The notes under the pieces: model-generated
What the model was told of the DNA's origin: nothing
Database searches by the model: none
What the model saw: only the letters and a program-made list of their open reading frames with translations
Part shown: one piece after another, positions 33,293 to 41,577 of the stretch
How positions within the stretch are numbered: the stretch's first letter is position 1
Layout of the letters: every line of letters begins with the position of its first letter
Program-made: the position numbers and the translations under genes
NCBI GenBank assembly: GCA_028873515.1
Contig: JAGWIG010000001.1
Span: 62,001 to 126,000 of the forward strand
Origin: Pseudomonadota bacterium
Lineage (GTDB): Bacteria; Pseudomonadota; Gammaproteobacteria; Burkholderiales; REEB80
Reading direction: 5' to 3'
Length of the DNA stretch: 64,000 nucleotides

Positions 33293-34389
33293 ATGATCTC
33301 CAGATCAGCATGAAGGGCTCCTGCTGCTTTCATTGCCTGGAGTATTGCAAGCAGATCCTGTGGTGTTGCCCCCAGGGCATTCAAGCCACGAACTACATCA
33401 TCAAGCTTGGCTCCAGCTTCAATTGTGACAAGTTTACCTTTTTCCTCATTAATGCTGATTTCTGATTGCTGTGACACCACAGTATGACCGGCACCAAAAG
33501 GATTAGGTTGGCTAACGAGCGGGGTGCTCCGTATGGTAACTGTTAAATTTCCATGCGCTACGGCACAGGTATCAACAGAAACACTTCGCGTCATCACGAC
33601 AGAACCCGTTCTGGCATCAAGCACGATTCTTGCCGGCCCTTCATCGGGATCAACTGGAATATTTTCTATCTGGGCCAGAAAATTAACCCGCTGATCTGGA
33701 TTTAACGGGGCATGCACTTCAATGACCCTGCCGTTAATTGCCTGGGCTGGTTGAGTCAGCGGAAAAAAGGCGTTAATCGCATCGGTAACTCGACTCGCTG
33801 TAATAAAACTACCCTGATTCAGTTCAATTCCTATAAAACCATTTCTTACAAATTCGGTTGGAACTTTTTTTTCTACCGTTGCTCCATCAGGAATTCTTCC
33901 TGCAGCAAGATGATTAACCACCGTGCTTGACCCACCACTTTTGGCTCCAATTCCTGCAACCAGCATATTTCCTTGAGCCATGGCATAAATCTGGCCATCT
34001 GCCCCCTTAAGAGGAGTCATCAATAGTGTTCCACCCACTAAAGATGAAGCATTACCTATAGACGAGACTGTTACATCTATTTTCTGACCAGGTTGAGCAA
34101 AGGGGGGTAAGTTTGCCGTTACCATGACCGCTGCAACATTCTTTAGCTGCATATTGGTCCCAGCAGGCAGGGAAACACCCAGTTTACCCATCATGTTAAG
34201 CAGACTCTGAACCGTAAACGGGGTTTGCGTTGTCTGATCGCCTGTGCCGTCCAGACCGACCACTAGACTGTAACCAATAAGCTGATTGCTACGCACTCCA
34301 GACAGGCTTGCAATATCCATTATCCGGGTTGCCCAGACAGGCTGTGCTACGGAAAACATAATAACTACATAAAAAAGCCGTTTAAACAT
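33289..34389 (-). CDS. flgI: Flagellar P-ring protein FlgI
   Basis: A 366-residue protein with the ATG at 34389, giving a standard signal peptide (MFKRLFYVVIMF...PVWA, about residues 1-20). A longer frame from 34455 lies inside flgH and would bury the signal. Family segments include RIMDIASLSGVRSNQLIGYS and LVVGLDGTGDQTTQTPFTVQ. FlgI builds the periplasmic P ring around the rod in the peptidoglycan layer. It lies 7 bases after flgH and overlaps flgJ by 4. Confidence 0.96.
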   Translation of the reverse strand: MFKRLFYVVIMFSVAQPVWATRIMDIASLSGVRSNQLIGYSLVVGLDGTGDQTTQTPFTVQSLLNMMGKLGVSLPAGTNMQLKNVAAVMVTANLPPFAQPGQKIDVTVSSIGNASSLVGGTLLMTPLKGADGQIYAMAQGNMLVAGIGAKSGGSSTVVNHLAAGRIPDGATVEKKVPTEFVRNGFIGIELNQGSFITASRVTDAINAFFPLTQPAQAINGRVIEVHAPLNPDQRVNFLAQIENIPVDPDEGPARIVLDARTGSVVMTRSVSVDTCAVAHGNLTVTIRSTPLVSQPNPFGAGHTVVSQQSEISINEEKGKLVTIEAGAKLDDVVRGLNALGATPQDLLAILQAMKAAGALHADLEII

Positions 34390-34396
34390 TTTTACC

Positions 34397-35050
34397 CTAA
34401 TAAGGCAACACAGATAAAAAGAAACGCTGCAGCCAGCCCATCTTCTGGGCTTCATTTATATAACCGCTGCCTATATATTCAATATGTGCATCCGCGACTT
34501 GATAAGATTCGACGGTATCATCCGCAGTGATGTTGTCAGGGTTGACAACACCACTAAACCTGATATTTTCAATCCCCTGATTCATATGAAGCTCTTTGCT
34601 TCCCCCAACTTTCAGGTTTCCGTTAGGCAAGACTTCCGTAACTGTTACGGCTATTGTTCCTACAATACTGTTATTATTTGCCGAAGCGCCTTTCCCGGCA
34701 AATTCACTATCTGAATTTGCCGTAAGCCCTGCCCCCTGAAAAGTTTTACCAGGTATTCCTGTAACCAATGGAACAGTAAAACTATCCTTTGCAACCCGGC
34801 TTGCAGAAGTATCAGAATTTTTACTGGCCGCCATATTTTCATTGATTTGCACAAGCAGGGTGTCTCCTACCTGATGTGCTCGACGATCATCAAAAAACAT
34901 CCTGTCGCCTTCCTGATAAATGGCACCACTTCGATCAGGTTTTGGCGGCGGCGAAGCAACAGCCGTGAGTGGCTGTTTCATGATAGAAGTCTGGGGGATC
35001 ATCCCGCAACCACCTAAACCCAGTAACAGAATATAGGCAGCTTTTTTCAT
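34397..35050 (-). CDS. flgH: Flagellar L-ring lipoprotein FlgH
   Basis: A 217-residue lipoprotein with the signal MKKAAYILLLGLGGC and lipid-bearing Cys15. The ring domain contains DRMFFDDRRAHQVGDTLLVQ and LPNGNLKVGGSKELHMNQG. FlgH forms the outer-membrane L ring. Presence of FlgH and FlgI shows that the organism has a typical two-membrane envelope. It follows flgG by 9 bases. Confidence 0.96.
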   Translation of the reverse strand: MKKAAYILLLGLGGCGMIPQTSIMKQPLTAVASPPPKPDRSGAIYQEGDRMFFDDRRAHQVGDTLLVQINENMAASKNSDTSASRVAKDSFTVPLVTGIPGKTFQGAGLTANSDSEFAGKGASANNNSIVGTIAVTVTEVLPNGNLKVGGSKELHMNQGIENIRFSGVVNPDNITADDTVESYQVADAHIEYIGSGYINEAQKMGWLQRFFLSVLPY

Positions 35051-35059
35051 TAGCCTCTC

Positions 35060-35842
35060 CTAAACCTGACTTAAGGTCTGAAGCATTTGATCCGCCGTGC
35101 TAATCGCTTTCGAATTCATTTCATAAGATCTTTGTGCCTGAATCATATTGACGAGTTCTTCTACTACATTAACATTTGAATTTTCAACAAAACCTTGGTC
35201 AAGAGAGCCCATACCATTACTTCCCGGGGTATTGGTAGTCGGCGATCCACTCGCAGCCGTTTCCAGAAACAGATTCTGGCCAATCGCCTGTAATCCTGCG
35301 GGATTTATGAAAGTCGCCAGTTGAATTGAACCTACCTGAACCGGTGTTACTGATCCGGGTTCAGTAACGGTTACTGTCCCATCGCTACCAATAGTCAAAT
35401 TGGAAGAGTTAGGCGGTACTGTTATGGCGGGTTGCACCACATATCCGCTTGATGTAACCACTTCACCCTGATTATCCAGCTGAAAACTTCCATCACGTGA
35501 ATAAGCAGTTGAACCGTCTGGCATTAATACCTGAAAAAAACCTTGACCGTCTATTGCGACATCCAGATTGTTCCCGGTCTTTTGTAAATTACCCTGGGTA
35601 AATATTTTCTCCGTAGCAACCGTCTGCACACCAGTTCCAAGCTGCAGACCGCTCGGTAACTGGGTTTGCTGTGATGACTGAGCTCCAGCTTGTCGTACCG
35701 TCTGATAAAGCAAATCCTGGAAAACAGCTCTTGATTCCTTATACCCATCCGTGCTGACGTTAGCGAGATTATTTGTAATCACATCCAGTTCTGTCTGCTG
35801 GGCTTCAAGACCTGTTTTAGCAATGGCAAGCGCTCCAAACAT
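35060..35842 (-). CDS. flgG: Distal rod protein FlgG
   Basis: A 260-residue protein, the usual FlgG length. The start [20 protein letters not shown] and [20 protein letters not shown] form the conserved N-terminal rod motif; [20 protein letters not shown] marks the C-terminus. FlgG makes the distal rod that crosses the periplasm to the outer membrane. It lies 21 bases after flgF. Confidence 0.97.
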   Translation of the reverse strand: MFGALAIAKTGLEAQQTELDVITNNLANVSTDGYKESRAVFQDLLYQTVRQAGAQSSQQTQLPSGLQLGTGVQTVATEKIFTQGNLQKTGNNLDVAIDGQGFFQVLMPDGSTAYSRDGSFQLDNQGEVVTSSGYVVQPAITVPPNSSNLTIGSDGTVTVTEPGSVTPVQVGSIQLATFINPAGLQAIGQNLFLETAASGSPTTNTPGSNGMGSLDQGFVENSNVNVVEELVNMIQAQRSYEMNSKAISTADQMLQTLSQV

Positions 35843-35863
35843 GTGTTTTCCTTTATCTCTAAA

Positions 35864-36607
35864 TCAATTCAACACCAGAATCTGGCCGGCATTAGTACCG
35901 CTTTGCTGAACGGTCTTGATAATCTGCATATTCATATCAAACTGTCTTGCCAAATCAATCATCTGTGTCATAGCGTCAACAATGTTGACATTGCTTCCCT
36001 CCAGCGCGCCCCCCTTGATCTTCACTGTGTCATCTACTGCCAGAGGCTGTCCATTATTCGTATAAAACAACCCATCGGATCCTTTGGTTATCTGCTGTGC
36101 TGTGGGATTAACAAGCTTGATACGTCCGAGCACATTAACCGAATTAAGCGTCTGCCCATAAAGGGTTGGAACTCCTGAGACCGTCCCGTCCGAAGCTATT
36201 GAAATGGTGGTAGCGGGCGGTATCGTAATGGGCCCTCCATCAGACATAACGGTATCTCCCTGTTTTGTCTGCAAGATCCCTTTCTTGCCGATAACCAGGT
36301 TTCCATCCCGGGTATAGGCCTCTTTGCCAGCCTTGTCTTTTACTGCTATAAATCCTGGCCCCGTAACCGCTACATCCAGGGGATTGCCTGTATAGGTGAT
36401 CGTACCACTTGACAGGTCGGAGGTTGTGGCTGTGTTAACAACATAAGCATTTGTTTGTAATCCGCTCTGGGCTGGAATATAGCTACTGAACGCTTCCTGA
36501 TCTGCTCTGAATCCTGTTGTGTTAACGTTAGCAAGATTGTTGGCCACCATTTCCTGAGCCAATTCAACGTGATTGGCTCCGGCCATCACCACATAAAGCA
36601 GACTCAT
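35864..36607 (-). CDS. flgF: Proximal rod protein FlgF
   Basis: A 247-residue rod protein beginning MSLLYVVMAGANHVELAQEM, with the motif VANNLANVNTTGFRADQEAF and the C-terminal VNIVDAMTQMIDLARQFDMN. It is similar to FlgG but with the FlgF-type N-terminus and family length. It is placed between flgE and flgG as usual. Confidence 0.95.
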   Translation of the reverse strand: MSLLYVVMAGANHVELAQEMVANNLANVNTTGFRADQEAFSSYIPAQSGLQTNAYVVNTATTSDLSSGTITYTGNPLDVAVTGPGFIAVKDKAGKEAYTRDGNLVIGKKGILQTKQGDTVMSDGGPITIPPATTISIASDGTVSGVPTLYGQTLNSVNVLGRIKLVNPTAQQITKGSDGLFYTNNGQPLAVDDTVKIKGGALEGSNVNIVDAMTQMIDLARQFDMNMQIIKTVQQSGTNAGQILVLN

Positions 36608-36620
36608 CGATTAATCAATC

Positions 36621-37853
36621 CTATTGGAGGCTGGTAATGGTTTGCAAAATGGCATCCTCAGTCTTGATGCTTTGTGCATTCGCCTGATAAACCCGCTGAG
36701 CAGTTATCATGTTTACGAGTTCAGTGGTCAGGTCGACATTGGATTGTTCAACCGCTGAAGACTGAAGCACACCAAGTGTGCCTGTCCCGGGAGTCCCTAC
36801 CAAAGGGGGGCCTGAATCAGCAGTTTCTGAAAACTGGTTATTCCCGTTAGGCTGCAATGCTTGCTGATCAACAAAATCAGCAAGTGCCACCTGGCCTAGC
36901 GTTAAGGTTTGCCCATTTGAATAATTTCCAAGAATATTTCCATTGCTGCCAATATTGAAACCCGTAAGCTGGCCTGATGCATATCCGTTTTGATTTAAAT
37001 TATTGACATTAAAACTGCTTCCAAACTGTGTAGTTCCTGTTTGATCCAAAGTAAAGGTCAATGGTGCAGCACTTGCACCCACACTCGCAGTAATGCTAAC
37101 TGGCTGGGCTGCCAATGTAGTGGCGCTCATGGCCCCATTTGTATCAAATGCCATCGTCTCAATGGGATTTGAAGCTAGTGCTGTTCCATCAATAGCGCCA
37201 TAAACATTCCATTTGTTCGTGCTTGTATCTGTCTTCATCCAATAAAGGGAAAGCACATGTGAATTACCCAGACTGTCAAAAACATTTGTTGAGGTAGAGC
37301 TGGTATATGTGGAAGGGTCACTTGGATTAAAATTTGCCGGTAAAAGATCCGGGGTGTTCGCGTCCAGATTCGAACTAACCGTTACAGCTGAAGTTGTAAT
37401 TGGTGCCAATGAATTTCGAGATAATTGCAGCACCTGGGGGGCGGACTTAATAATATTGCCACTCGAATCAGCTGGATATCCAGTTAATTTTAACCCATCA
37501 GAACTAATTATATTATTATTGTTATTTACGGAAAACTGGCCATTTCGAGAATAAGTAACCGTATTATCTGCGGAACTCATTCGAAAAAATCCTCCACCAC
37601 TGATTGCCAGATCCAAAGGATTGTTGGTTGAGGTAATAGACCCTTGAGTAAATTGCTGGGATATACCAGAAACTGTTGTGCCTATTCCAACCTGGCTGCC
37701 CCCAGTACCATTTAAAGCATTGGCATATACATCTGCAAATTCTGCTGTTCCGCTTTTAAATCCTACAGTATTGGCATTTGAAACATTATTGCCAATCACA
37801 TCAAGATTCTGAGCAGCTGCATTCAATCCACTCAAAGCCTGCTGAAAACTCAT
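36621..37853 (-). CDS. flgE: Flagellar hook protein FlgE
   Basis: A 410-residue hook subunit. The N-terminus MSFQQALSGLNAAAQNLDVI with GNNVSNANTVGFKSGTAEFA is highly conserved; the C-terminus has VDLTTELVNMITAQRVYQAN. The central region (about 150-300) is variable and Ser/Thr/Asn-rich. FlgE polymerises into the hook, whose length is measured by FliK. It follows flgD by 12 bases. Confidence 0.97.
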   Translation of the reverse strand: MSFQQALSGLNAAAQNLDVIGNNVSNANTVGFKSGTAEFADVYANALNGTGGSQVGIGTTVSGISQQFTQGSITSTNNPLDLAISGGGFFRMSSADNTVTYSRNGQFSVNNNNNIISSDGLKLTGYPADSSGNIIKSAPQVLQLSRNSLAPITTSAVTVSSNLDANTPDLLPANFNPSDPSTYTSSTSTNVFDSLGNSHVLSLYWMKTDTSTNKWNVYGAIDGTALASNPIETMAFDTNGAMSATTLAAQPVSITASVGASAAPLTFTLDQTGTTQFGSSFNVNNLNQNGYASGQLTGFNIGSNGNILGNYSNGQTLTLGQVALADFVDQQALQPNGNNQFSETADSGPPLVGTPGTGTLGVLQSSAVEQSNVDLTTELVNMITAQRVYQANAQSIKTEDAILQTITSLQ

Positions 37854-37865
37854 GCTTCCCCCTTA

Positions 37866-38528
37866 TTACATAATTTGCTGGATATTACTGGCTGCAAAAC
37901 TTCCCAATCCGTCAACATTTACACCCAATGTCCCATTATTAATGGAAACGCTGCCTATAGTTCCACTTGCTAAAACAGGAACCGTTGTTTGGGTTCCATT
38001 CTCAAGCACCGAAGCTGTTACTGAATACAAACCGTCTGGCAATGTCTGCCCAGAGGCTGTTTTTCCATCCCACGAGAATGGGATCGTCCCGGTACCCTGG
38101 CTACCCAGATTTATAGTTTGAACTGTATTTCCCGAAGCATCCTGAATGTTGATCAGCAACTGGTTTGTTGGAGAAGTTAAATTAACAGCGCCTGTTGCCA
38201 CACTATTGGAGAGATTAATCTGGTTGTTTGGTACCAATACAGTTCTACCAATCAAACTTGCTGCCTGTAAGGATTGATTGGAATTCATTGTTGAAATCAG
38301 GCTCGAAACTGACGAATTCAAAGACTGAATTCCGCTAACTGTAGAAATTTGTGCCAATTGGGCAGTAATCTGGGAATTGTCCATCGGGTTAAGCGGGTCC
38401 TGATTCTGTAGCTGTGAAACCAGGAGAGTTATAAATTGATTTTGAATCTGCTGTGCAGAGCTTCCAGTCAATAATGATGACGCGCTAGAAGAAGGGGAAC
38501 TGGTCGGCGATGTTGCAGGGACGCTCAT
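37866..38528 (-). CDS. flgD: Hook cap/assembly protein FlgD
   Basis: A 220-residue protein with a Ser/Pro/Thr-rich start, the conserved FITLLVSQLQNQDPLNPMDN segment (about residues 32-51), SQITAQLAQISTVSGIQSLN, and a C-terminal FlgD Ig/tudor-like part with IPFSWDGKTASGQTLPDGLY. FlgD forms the temporary cap needed for hook growth. It is in the standard position between flgC and flgE. Confidence 0.96.
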   Translation of the reverse strand: MSVPATSPTSSPSSSASSLLTGSSAQQIQNQFITLLVSQLQNQDPLNPMDNSQITAQLAQISTVSGIQSLNSSVSSLISTMNSNQSLQAASLIGRTVLVPNNQINLSNSVATGAVNLTSPTNQLLINIQDASGNTVQTINLGSQGTGTIPFSWDGKTASGQTLPDGLYSVTASVLENGTQTTVPVLASGTIGSVSINNGTLGVNVDGLGSFAASNIQQIM

Positions 38529-38541
38529 GGTTATTCCTTGT

Positions 38542-38946
38542 TTATTGGCCCAGTGTCAATGTTTTCACCAATAACTGTTTGGCTGTGTTCATCACATTTA
38601 CATTGGTGTCATATGCCCTGGAAGCTGAAATCATATCAATCATCTGATTAATAGGATTAATATTAGGTTTTGCAACAAACCCTTTTGAATTTGCATAGGG
38701 ATTATTCGGCTCATAAACCATTTGCGGTGGAGATTGATCCTCAACTATTCCTGCCACCTTAACCCCACCATCTTCAGAACCCGCCGTTGTATTCACTTTA
38801 AAAACAACTTCTTTTGCTTGATATGGCTGATGGTTAACCGGGTTTATGCTATCTATATTGGCAAGATTGCTTGCGACGACGTTTAAACGAACAGATTCAG
38901 CAGAAAGTGCAGAATTAGCTATATTGAAGACTGAAAATAATGACAT
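38542..38946 (-). CDS. flgC: Proximal rod protein FlgC
   Basis: A 134-residue rod protein of normal length: MSLFSVFNIANSALSAESVR, then VVASNLANIDSINPVNHQPY, and NPINQMIDMISASRAYDTNV near the C-terminus. FlgC forms part of the proximal rod with FlgB and FlgF. It starts 3 bases after the flgB stop. Confidence 0.96.
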   Translation of the reverse strand: MSLFSVFNIANSALSAESVRLNVVASNLANIDSINPVNHQPYQAKEVVFKVNTTAGSEDGGVKVAGIVEDQSPPQMVYEPNNPYANSKGFVAKPNINPINQMIDMISASRAYDTNVNVMNTAKQLLVKTLTLGQ

Positions 38947-38949
38947 GAT

Positions 38950-39342
38950 TTATCCCGTAATAGCCTGCTGCATGGTTTTAATTTCTTGGGTCATAAATGT
39001 CAATGTCGCCTCGTACTTTAGTCCATTATCTGTAAATGCAGCGCGGGCCTGATTCATGTTTACTGCATTCCCGTCAAGCCTTGACTGTTGTGCCGGCATG
39101 GTAAAAACCCCCGGATAAATTTGGCTGCTTTGGCCGGATAATTGGCGAACTGAATTCCTTAAAAGAGGCAAGCCACCTGAAATGTTATGCATTGCTCCTT
39201 TTAATGCAGTCTTGAAATCAATATCCTTTGCCTGATAATTCGGGGTATCCGCATTGGCAATATTCGAAGCTAACAGTTGCTCTCGATAAGCCCGCACATT
39301 CAGGGCAGTGTTATAAAACTGCATAACCGGATCTGTTAACAT
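38950..39342 (-). CDS. flgB: Proximal rod protein FlgB
   Basis: A 130-residue rod protein with the conserved ASNIANADTPNYQAKDIDFK (about residues 26-45) and a C-terminal helix containing LTFMTQEIKTMQQAITG. It is the first gene of the leftward flgB-L operon and lies about 33 bases downstream of a sigma-54 promoter. The usual neighbours flgA, flgM and flgN are not found upstream. Confidence 0.96.
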   Translation of the reverse strand: MLTDPVMQFYNTALNVRAYREQLLASNIANADTPNYQAKDIDFKTALKGAMHNISGGLPLLRNSVRQLSGQSSQIYPGVFTMPAQQSRLDGNAVNMNQARAAFTDNGLKYEATLTFMTQEIKTMQQAITG

Positions 39343-39375
39343 CTTGTGGTTCCTGTTTTTGTTAAATATGGATTA

Positions 39376-39390
39376 GCAGGAATCATGCCA
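39376..39390 (-). promoter_or_regulatory. Sigma-54 promoter of the flgB-flgL operon
   Basis: Read leftward the sequence is TGGCATGATTCCTGC. Compared with TGGCACG-N4-TTGC it keeps GG and GC at the exact 10-base separation and differs at two less critical positions. Transcription would start near 39364, about 20 bases before flgB. The site is embedded in a small inverted repeat (TGCCAACTCGGCA). Confidence 0.82.
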
Positions 39391-39449
39391 ACTCGGCATA
39401 AAACACAACTTGCTGAATTTAAATTAACTATTAGTAATTATTTTGGGCT

Positions 39450-39481
39450 ATAAAAAAAATAACGGCAAAAATTGCCGTTAT
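39450..39481 (-). terminator. Strong intrinsic terminator reading left, upstream of flgB
   Basis: A 10-base-pair stem (ATAACGGCAA paired with TTGCCGTTAT, three-base loop) at 39459-39481 is followed on the leftward strand by eight T residues and more AT. It is a textbook intrinsic terminator, yet no leftward gene lies to its right. It therefore ends either a non-coding transcript or antisense transcription from the neighbouring gene, and shields the flgB promoter. Confidence 0.8.
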
Positions 39482-39581
39482 GGTTAAAAATTGCCGGAAA
39501 AAGCTGACTGTTTATTTCTTGCAGATATGTTATCTGTCTTCATTGCCCTGGAAAACGACCAGAAGCCAATTGGCTTCAGCA
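39450..39581 (-). ncRNA. Candidate small RNA upstream of flgB
   Basis: A transcript of about 130 bases is suggested by a leftward promoter-like pair (TTGCAA at 39611-39616, 17-base spacer, TGTAAA at 39588-39593), internal hairpins (GAAGCCAATTGGCTTC at 39562-39577; a CTGG/CCAG stem just after it) and the intrinsic terminator at 39450-39481. Both promoter hexamers match consensus at only four of six bases, so this is a prediction. No known RNA family is recognised. Confidence 0.35.
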
Positions 39582-39675
39582 AAAATTTTTACACCGCGTT
39601 TCTTGATTCATTGCAATAATAAGGCAAAGTCCTATAAAAAGATGTTGCACACATTGTCTAATCAGGGATAAAGAA

Positions 39676-41577
39676 ATGTTAATGATAGAGTTAAAAGACC
39701 AAATTTTATCTCTTCTCGCTTCCAGTCAATACCAATCCGCTTATGATCTTCTGAACCCCTACCTGGAAACCGGGAATATTAATCCTGAAATATTGAATCT
39801 TGCTGGAGTTTGTGCCTATAAACTCAAAAATACATCTCAATCTGAAATCTTATGGAAACAAGTAATTAAACTTAATCCTCTTGCCTTTCAAACATGGCTT
39901 AATCTTGGTTTACTCTATACAGAAACAGGTCAAAATGACAAAGCCGAAAACTGTTTTCGTCAAACCCTGAAAATCGATCCTGGCAATGTAAATGCTTTGG
40001 TAAATCTGGGCAATCTTCTCATGGTTCATCAATCCCATGTTGATGCTGAACACATTTTTCGGCACGCAATAACGCTTACCCCTGATAATGCTCTCATCTA
40101 TTCAAGACTCGGCAAAGCTCTTGAAATACAAAACCGTTTGAATGAAGCCGAACATTGTTATCGACACGCCTTAATGCTTGATAATGATTCCTCCTTATAT
40201 CGCTTCCTTTTAGCCAGCTTCCTTTCTACACTAGGCCAATCTTATAATTTAGAAGAAGCAAAAGGGCTCTTTCTTGAACTTCTCAAGACAGAACCAACAC
40301 ATTTTGAAGCCTGGAACAATCTGGGCGTTCTTCTATTTGAAACCGGATTTATCTCAGCAGCACAAACCGCCTTTTCTGCCGCTGTAACTTATAACCCTAA
40401 AGAAATTTCCGCGCAGGTCAATTTGGCACATGTACTGCTTTATCTGAATAATTTAGCTACTGCCAAAAACCATTTTGAGATTGCGCTAAGATTAAACCCA
40501 GATTTAAAAGAAGCCCATCAAGGTTTGTCCTGTATATTCTGGAGAGAAGGAAAAGAACGAAAAGCAAGTTTTCACAGAAACAAGGGGTATAAAAATAATG
40601 CCCTCTCTACATTGGTTTACCGTGGGGCTAGTAAACCTATAGATCTCTTGATTTTAGCCTCTGCCAGGGATGGTAATGTTCCGTGGGGTAGTTTTGTTGA
40701 TAACCTCATATTTAAAACAACAATTATTGCTGTTGAATTTTTCAATAATGATACTGATCTTCCTGTTCATGATTTAATCTTCAATTCAATTGGTGATGCA
40801 GATCTTTGCCATCAAGGCCTAAAAGTTGCAAACCAGCTTATTAAAAAATCAGTTTCCCCCGTTATTAACCATCCTGACGCAGTCATTCAAACTGGACGGC
40901 TAATAAACGCAAAACGTCTTGATTTGTTTTCAGGTATAACCTTACCCCGTATGACCCTTTTATCCAAAACCCTGTTTTCTTCTGATCAGGCATTGGAAAA
41001 AGTATGGCAAGAAAAAATCATTTTTCCTTTTTTGCTCCGCTCCACTGGTTTTCATGGGGGAAAATATTTTTATTATATTGATAACCCTAAAACATTTCAT
41101 TCCATTTACCAAAAATTACCAGGAAAAAAACTTTTAGCCATAGAATTTCTTGATTCACGCTCCAGTGATTCCTTGTTCAGAAAATTTCGGGTCATGTCCA
41201 TTAATGGATTTTTTTATCCCATTCATATGGCTATTTCCAGGCAGTGGAAGGTTCATTATTTTAGTTCTGATACAGACAAAAACATAATTTATCATAAAGA
41301 AGAAGAAAACTATTTAAAGGATTTTCATAATTTTTTAGGCCCACAAATAATAGCAACCTTAGAAAAGGCAAATCAAATACTTAATCTGGATTATTGCGGT
41401 TTTGATTTTGGAATAGGAAAAAATGGAAATATTTTATTGTATGAAGCCAATCCAACCATGGTTTTAAATCACCCGGTCATTGAAAAAACTTCTAGTTGCA
41501 GATCTATGGCTATCAATTCTGCACTGGCTGCAGTTAAGAAAATGTTAATTGAACGTTCTTCTATACGTTTTCAATAA
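39676..41577 (+). CDS. TPR protein fused to an ATP-grasp-like domain, function unknown
   Basis: A 633-residue protein. Residues about 5-300 are tetratricopeptide repeats (WLNLGLLYTETGQNDKAENC, ALVNLGNLLMVHQSHVDAEH, WNNLGVLLFETGFISAAQTA). Residues about 320-625 resemble an ATP-grasp ligase: FPFLLRSTGFHGGKYFYY (450-467) fits the nucleotide-binding lysine/glycine loop, and LDYCGFDFGI...LLYEANPTM (571-595) fits the metal-binding Glu/Asn segment. Such domains join a carboxylate to an amine or thiol using ATP. The TPRs may select a protein or peptide substrate. The start has an AGGGATAAAG site. Codons are strongly AT-rich compared with the flagellar genes. Substrate unknown; a link to flagella is only positional. 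Confidence 0.8.
   Translation: MLMIELKDQILSLLASSQYQSAYDLLNPYLETGNINPEILNLAGVCAYKLKNTSQSEILWKQVIKLNPLAFQTWLNLGLLYTETGQNDKAENCFRQTLKIDPGNVNALVNLGNLLMVHQSHVDAEHIFRHAITLTPDNALIYSRLGKALEIQNRLNEAEHCYRHALMLDNDSSLYRFLLASFLSTLGQSYNLEEAKGLFLELLKTEPTHFEAWNNLGVLLFETGFISAAQTAFSAAVTYNPKEISAQVNLAHVLLYLNNLATAKNHFEIALRLNPDLKEAHQGLSCIFWREGKERKASFHRNKGYKNNALSTLVYRGASKPIDLLILASARDGNVPWGSFVDNLIFKTTIIAVEFFNNDTDLPVHDLIFNSIGDADLCHQGLKVANQLIKKSVSPVINHPDAVIQTGRLINAKRLDLFSGITLPRMTLLSKTLFSSDQALEKVWQEKIIFPFLLRSTGFHGGKYFYYIDNPKTFHSIYQKLPGKKLLAIEFLDSRSSDSLFRKFRVMSINGFFYPIHMAISRQWKVHYFSSDTDKNIIYHKEEENYLKDFHNFLGPQIIATLEKANQILNLDYCGFDFGIGKNGNILLYEANPTMVLNHPVIEKTSSCRSMAINSALAAVKKMLIERSSIRFQ

Larger units (their letters stand above)
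39343..39675. other. AT-rich intergenic region between flgB and the TPR/ATP-grasp gene
   Basis: This 333-base divergent gap holds the flgB sigma-54 promoter (39376-39390), a strong leftward terminator (39450-39481), a perfect 16-base palindrome GAAGCCAATTGGCTTC (39562-39577), and a plausible leftward sigma-70-type promoter (39588-39616). No protein-coding gene is supported. A short frame at 39480-39671 resembles nothing and has no ribosome binding site. Confidence 0.7.
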
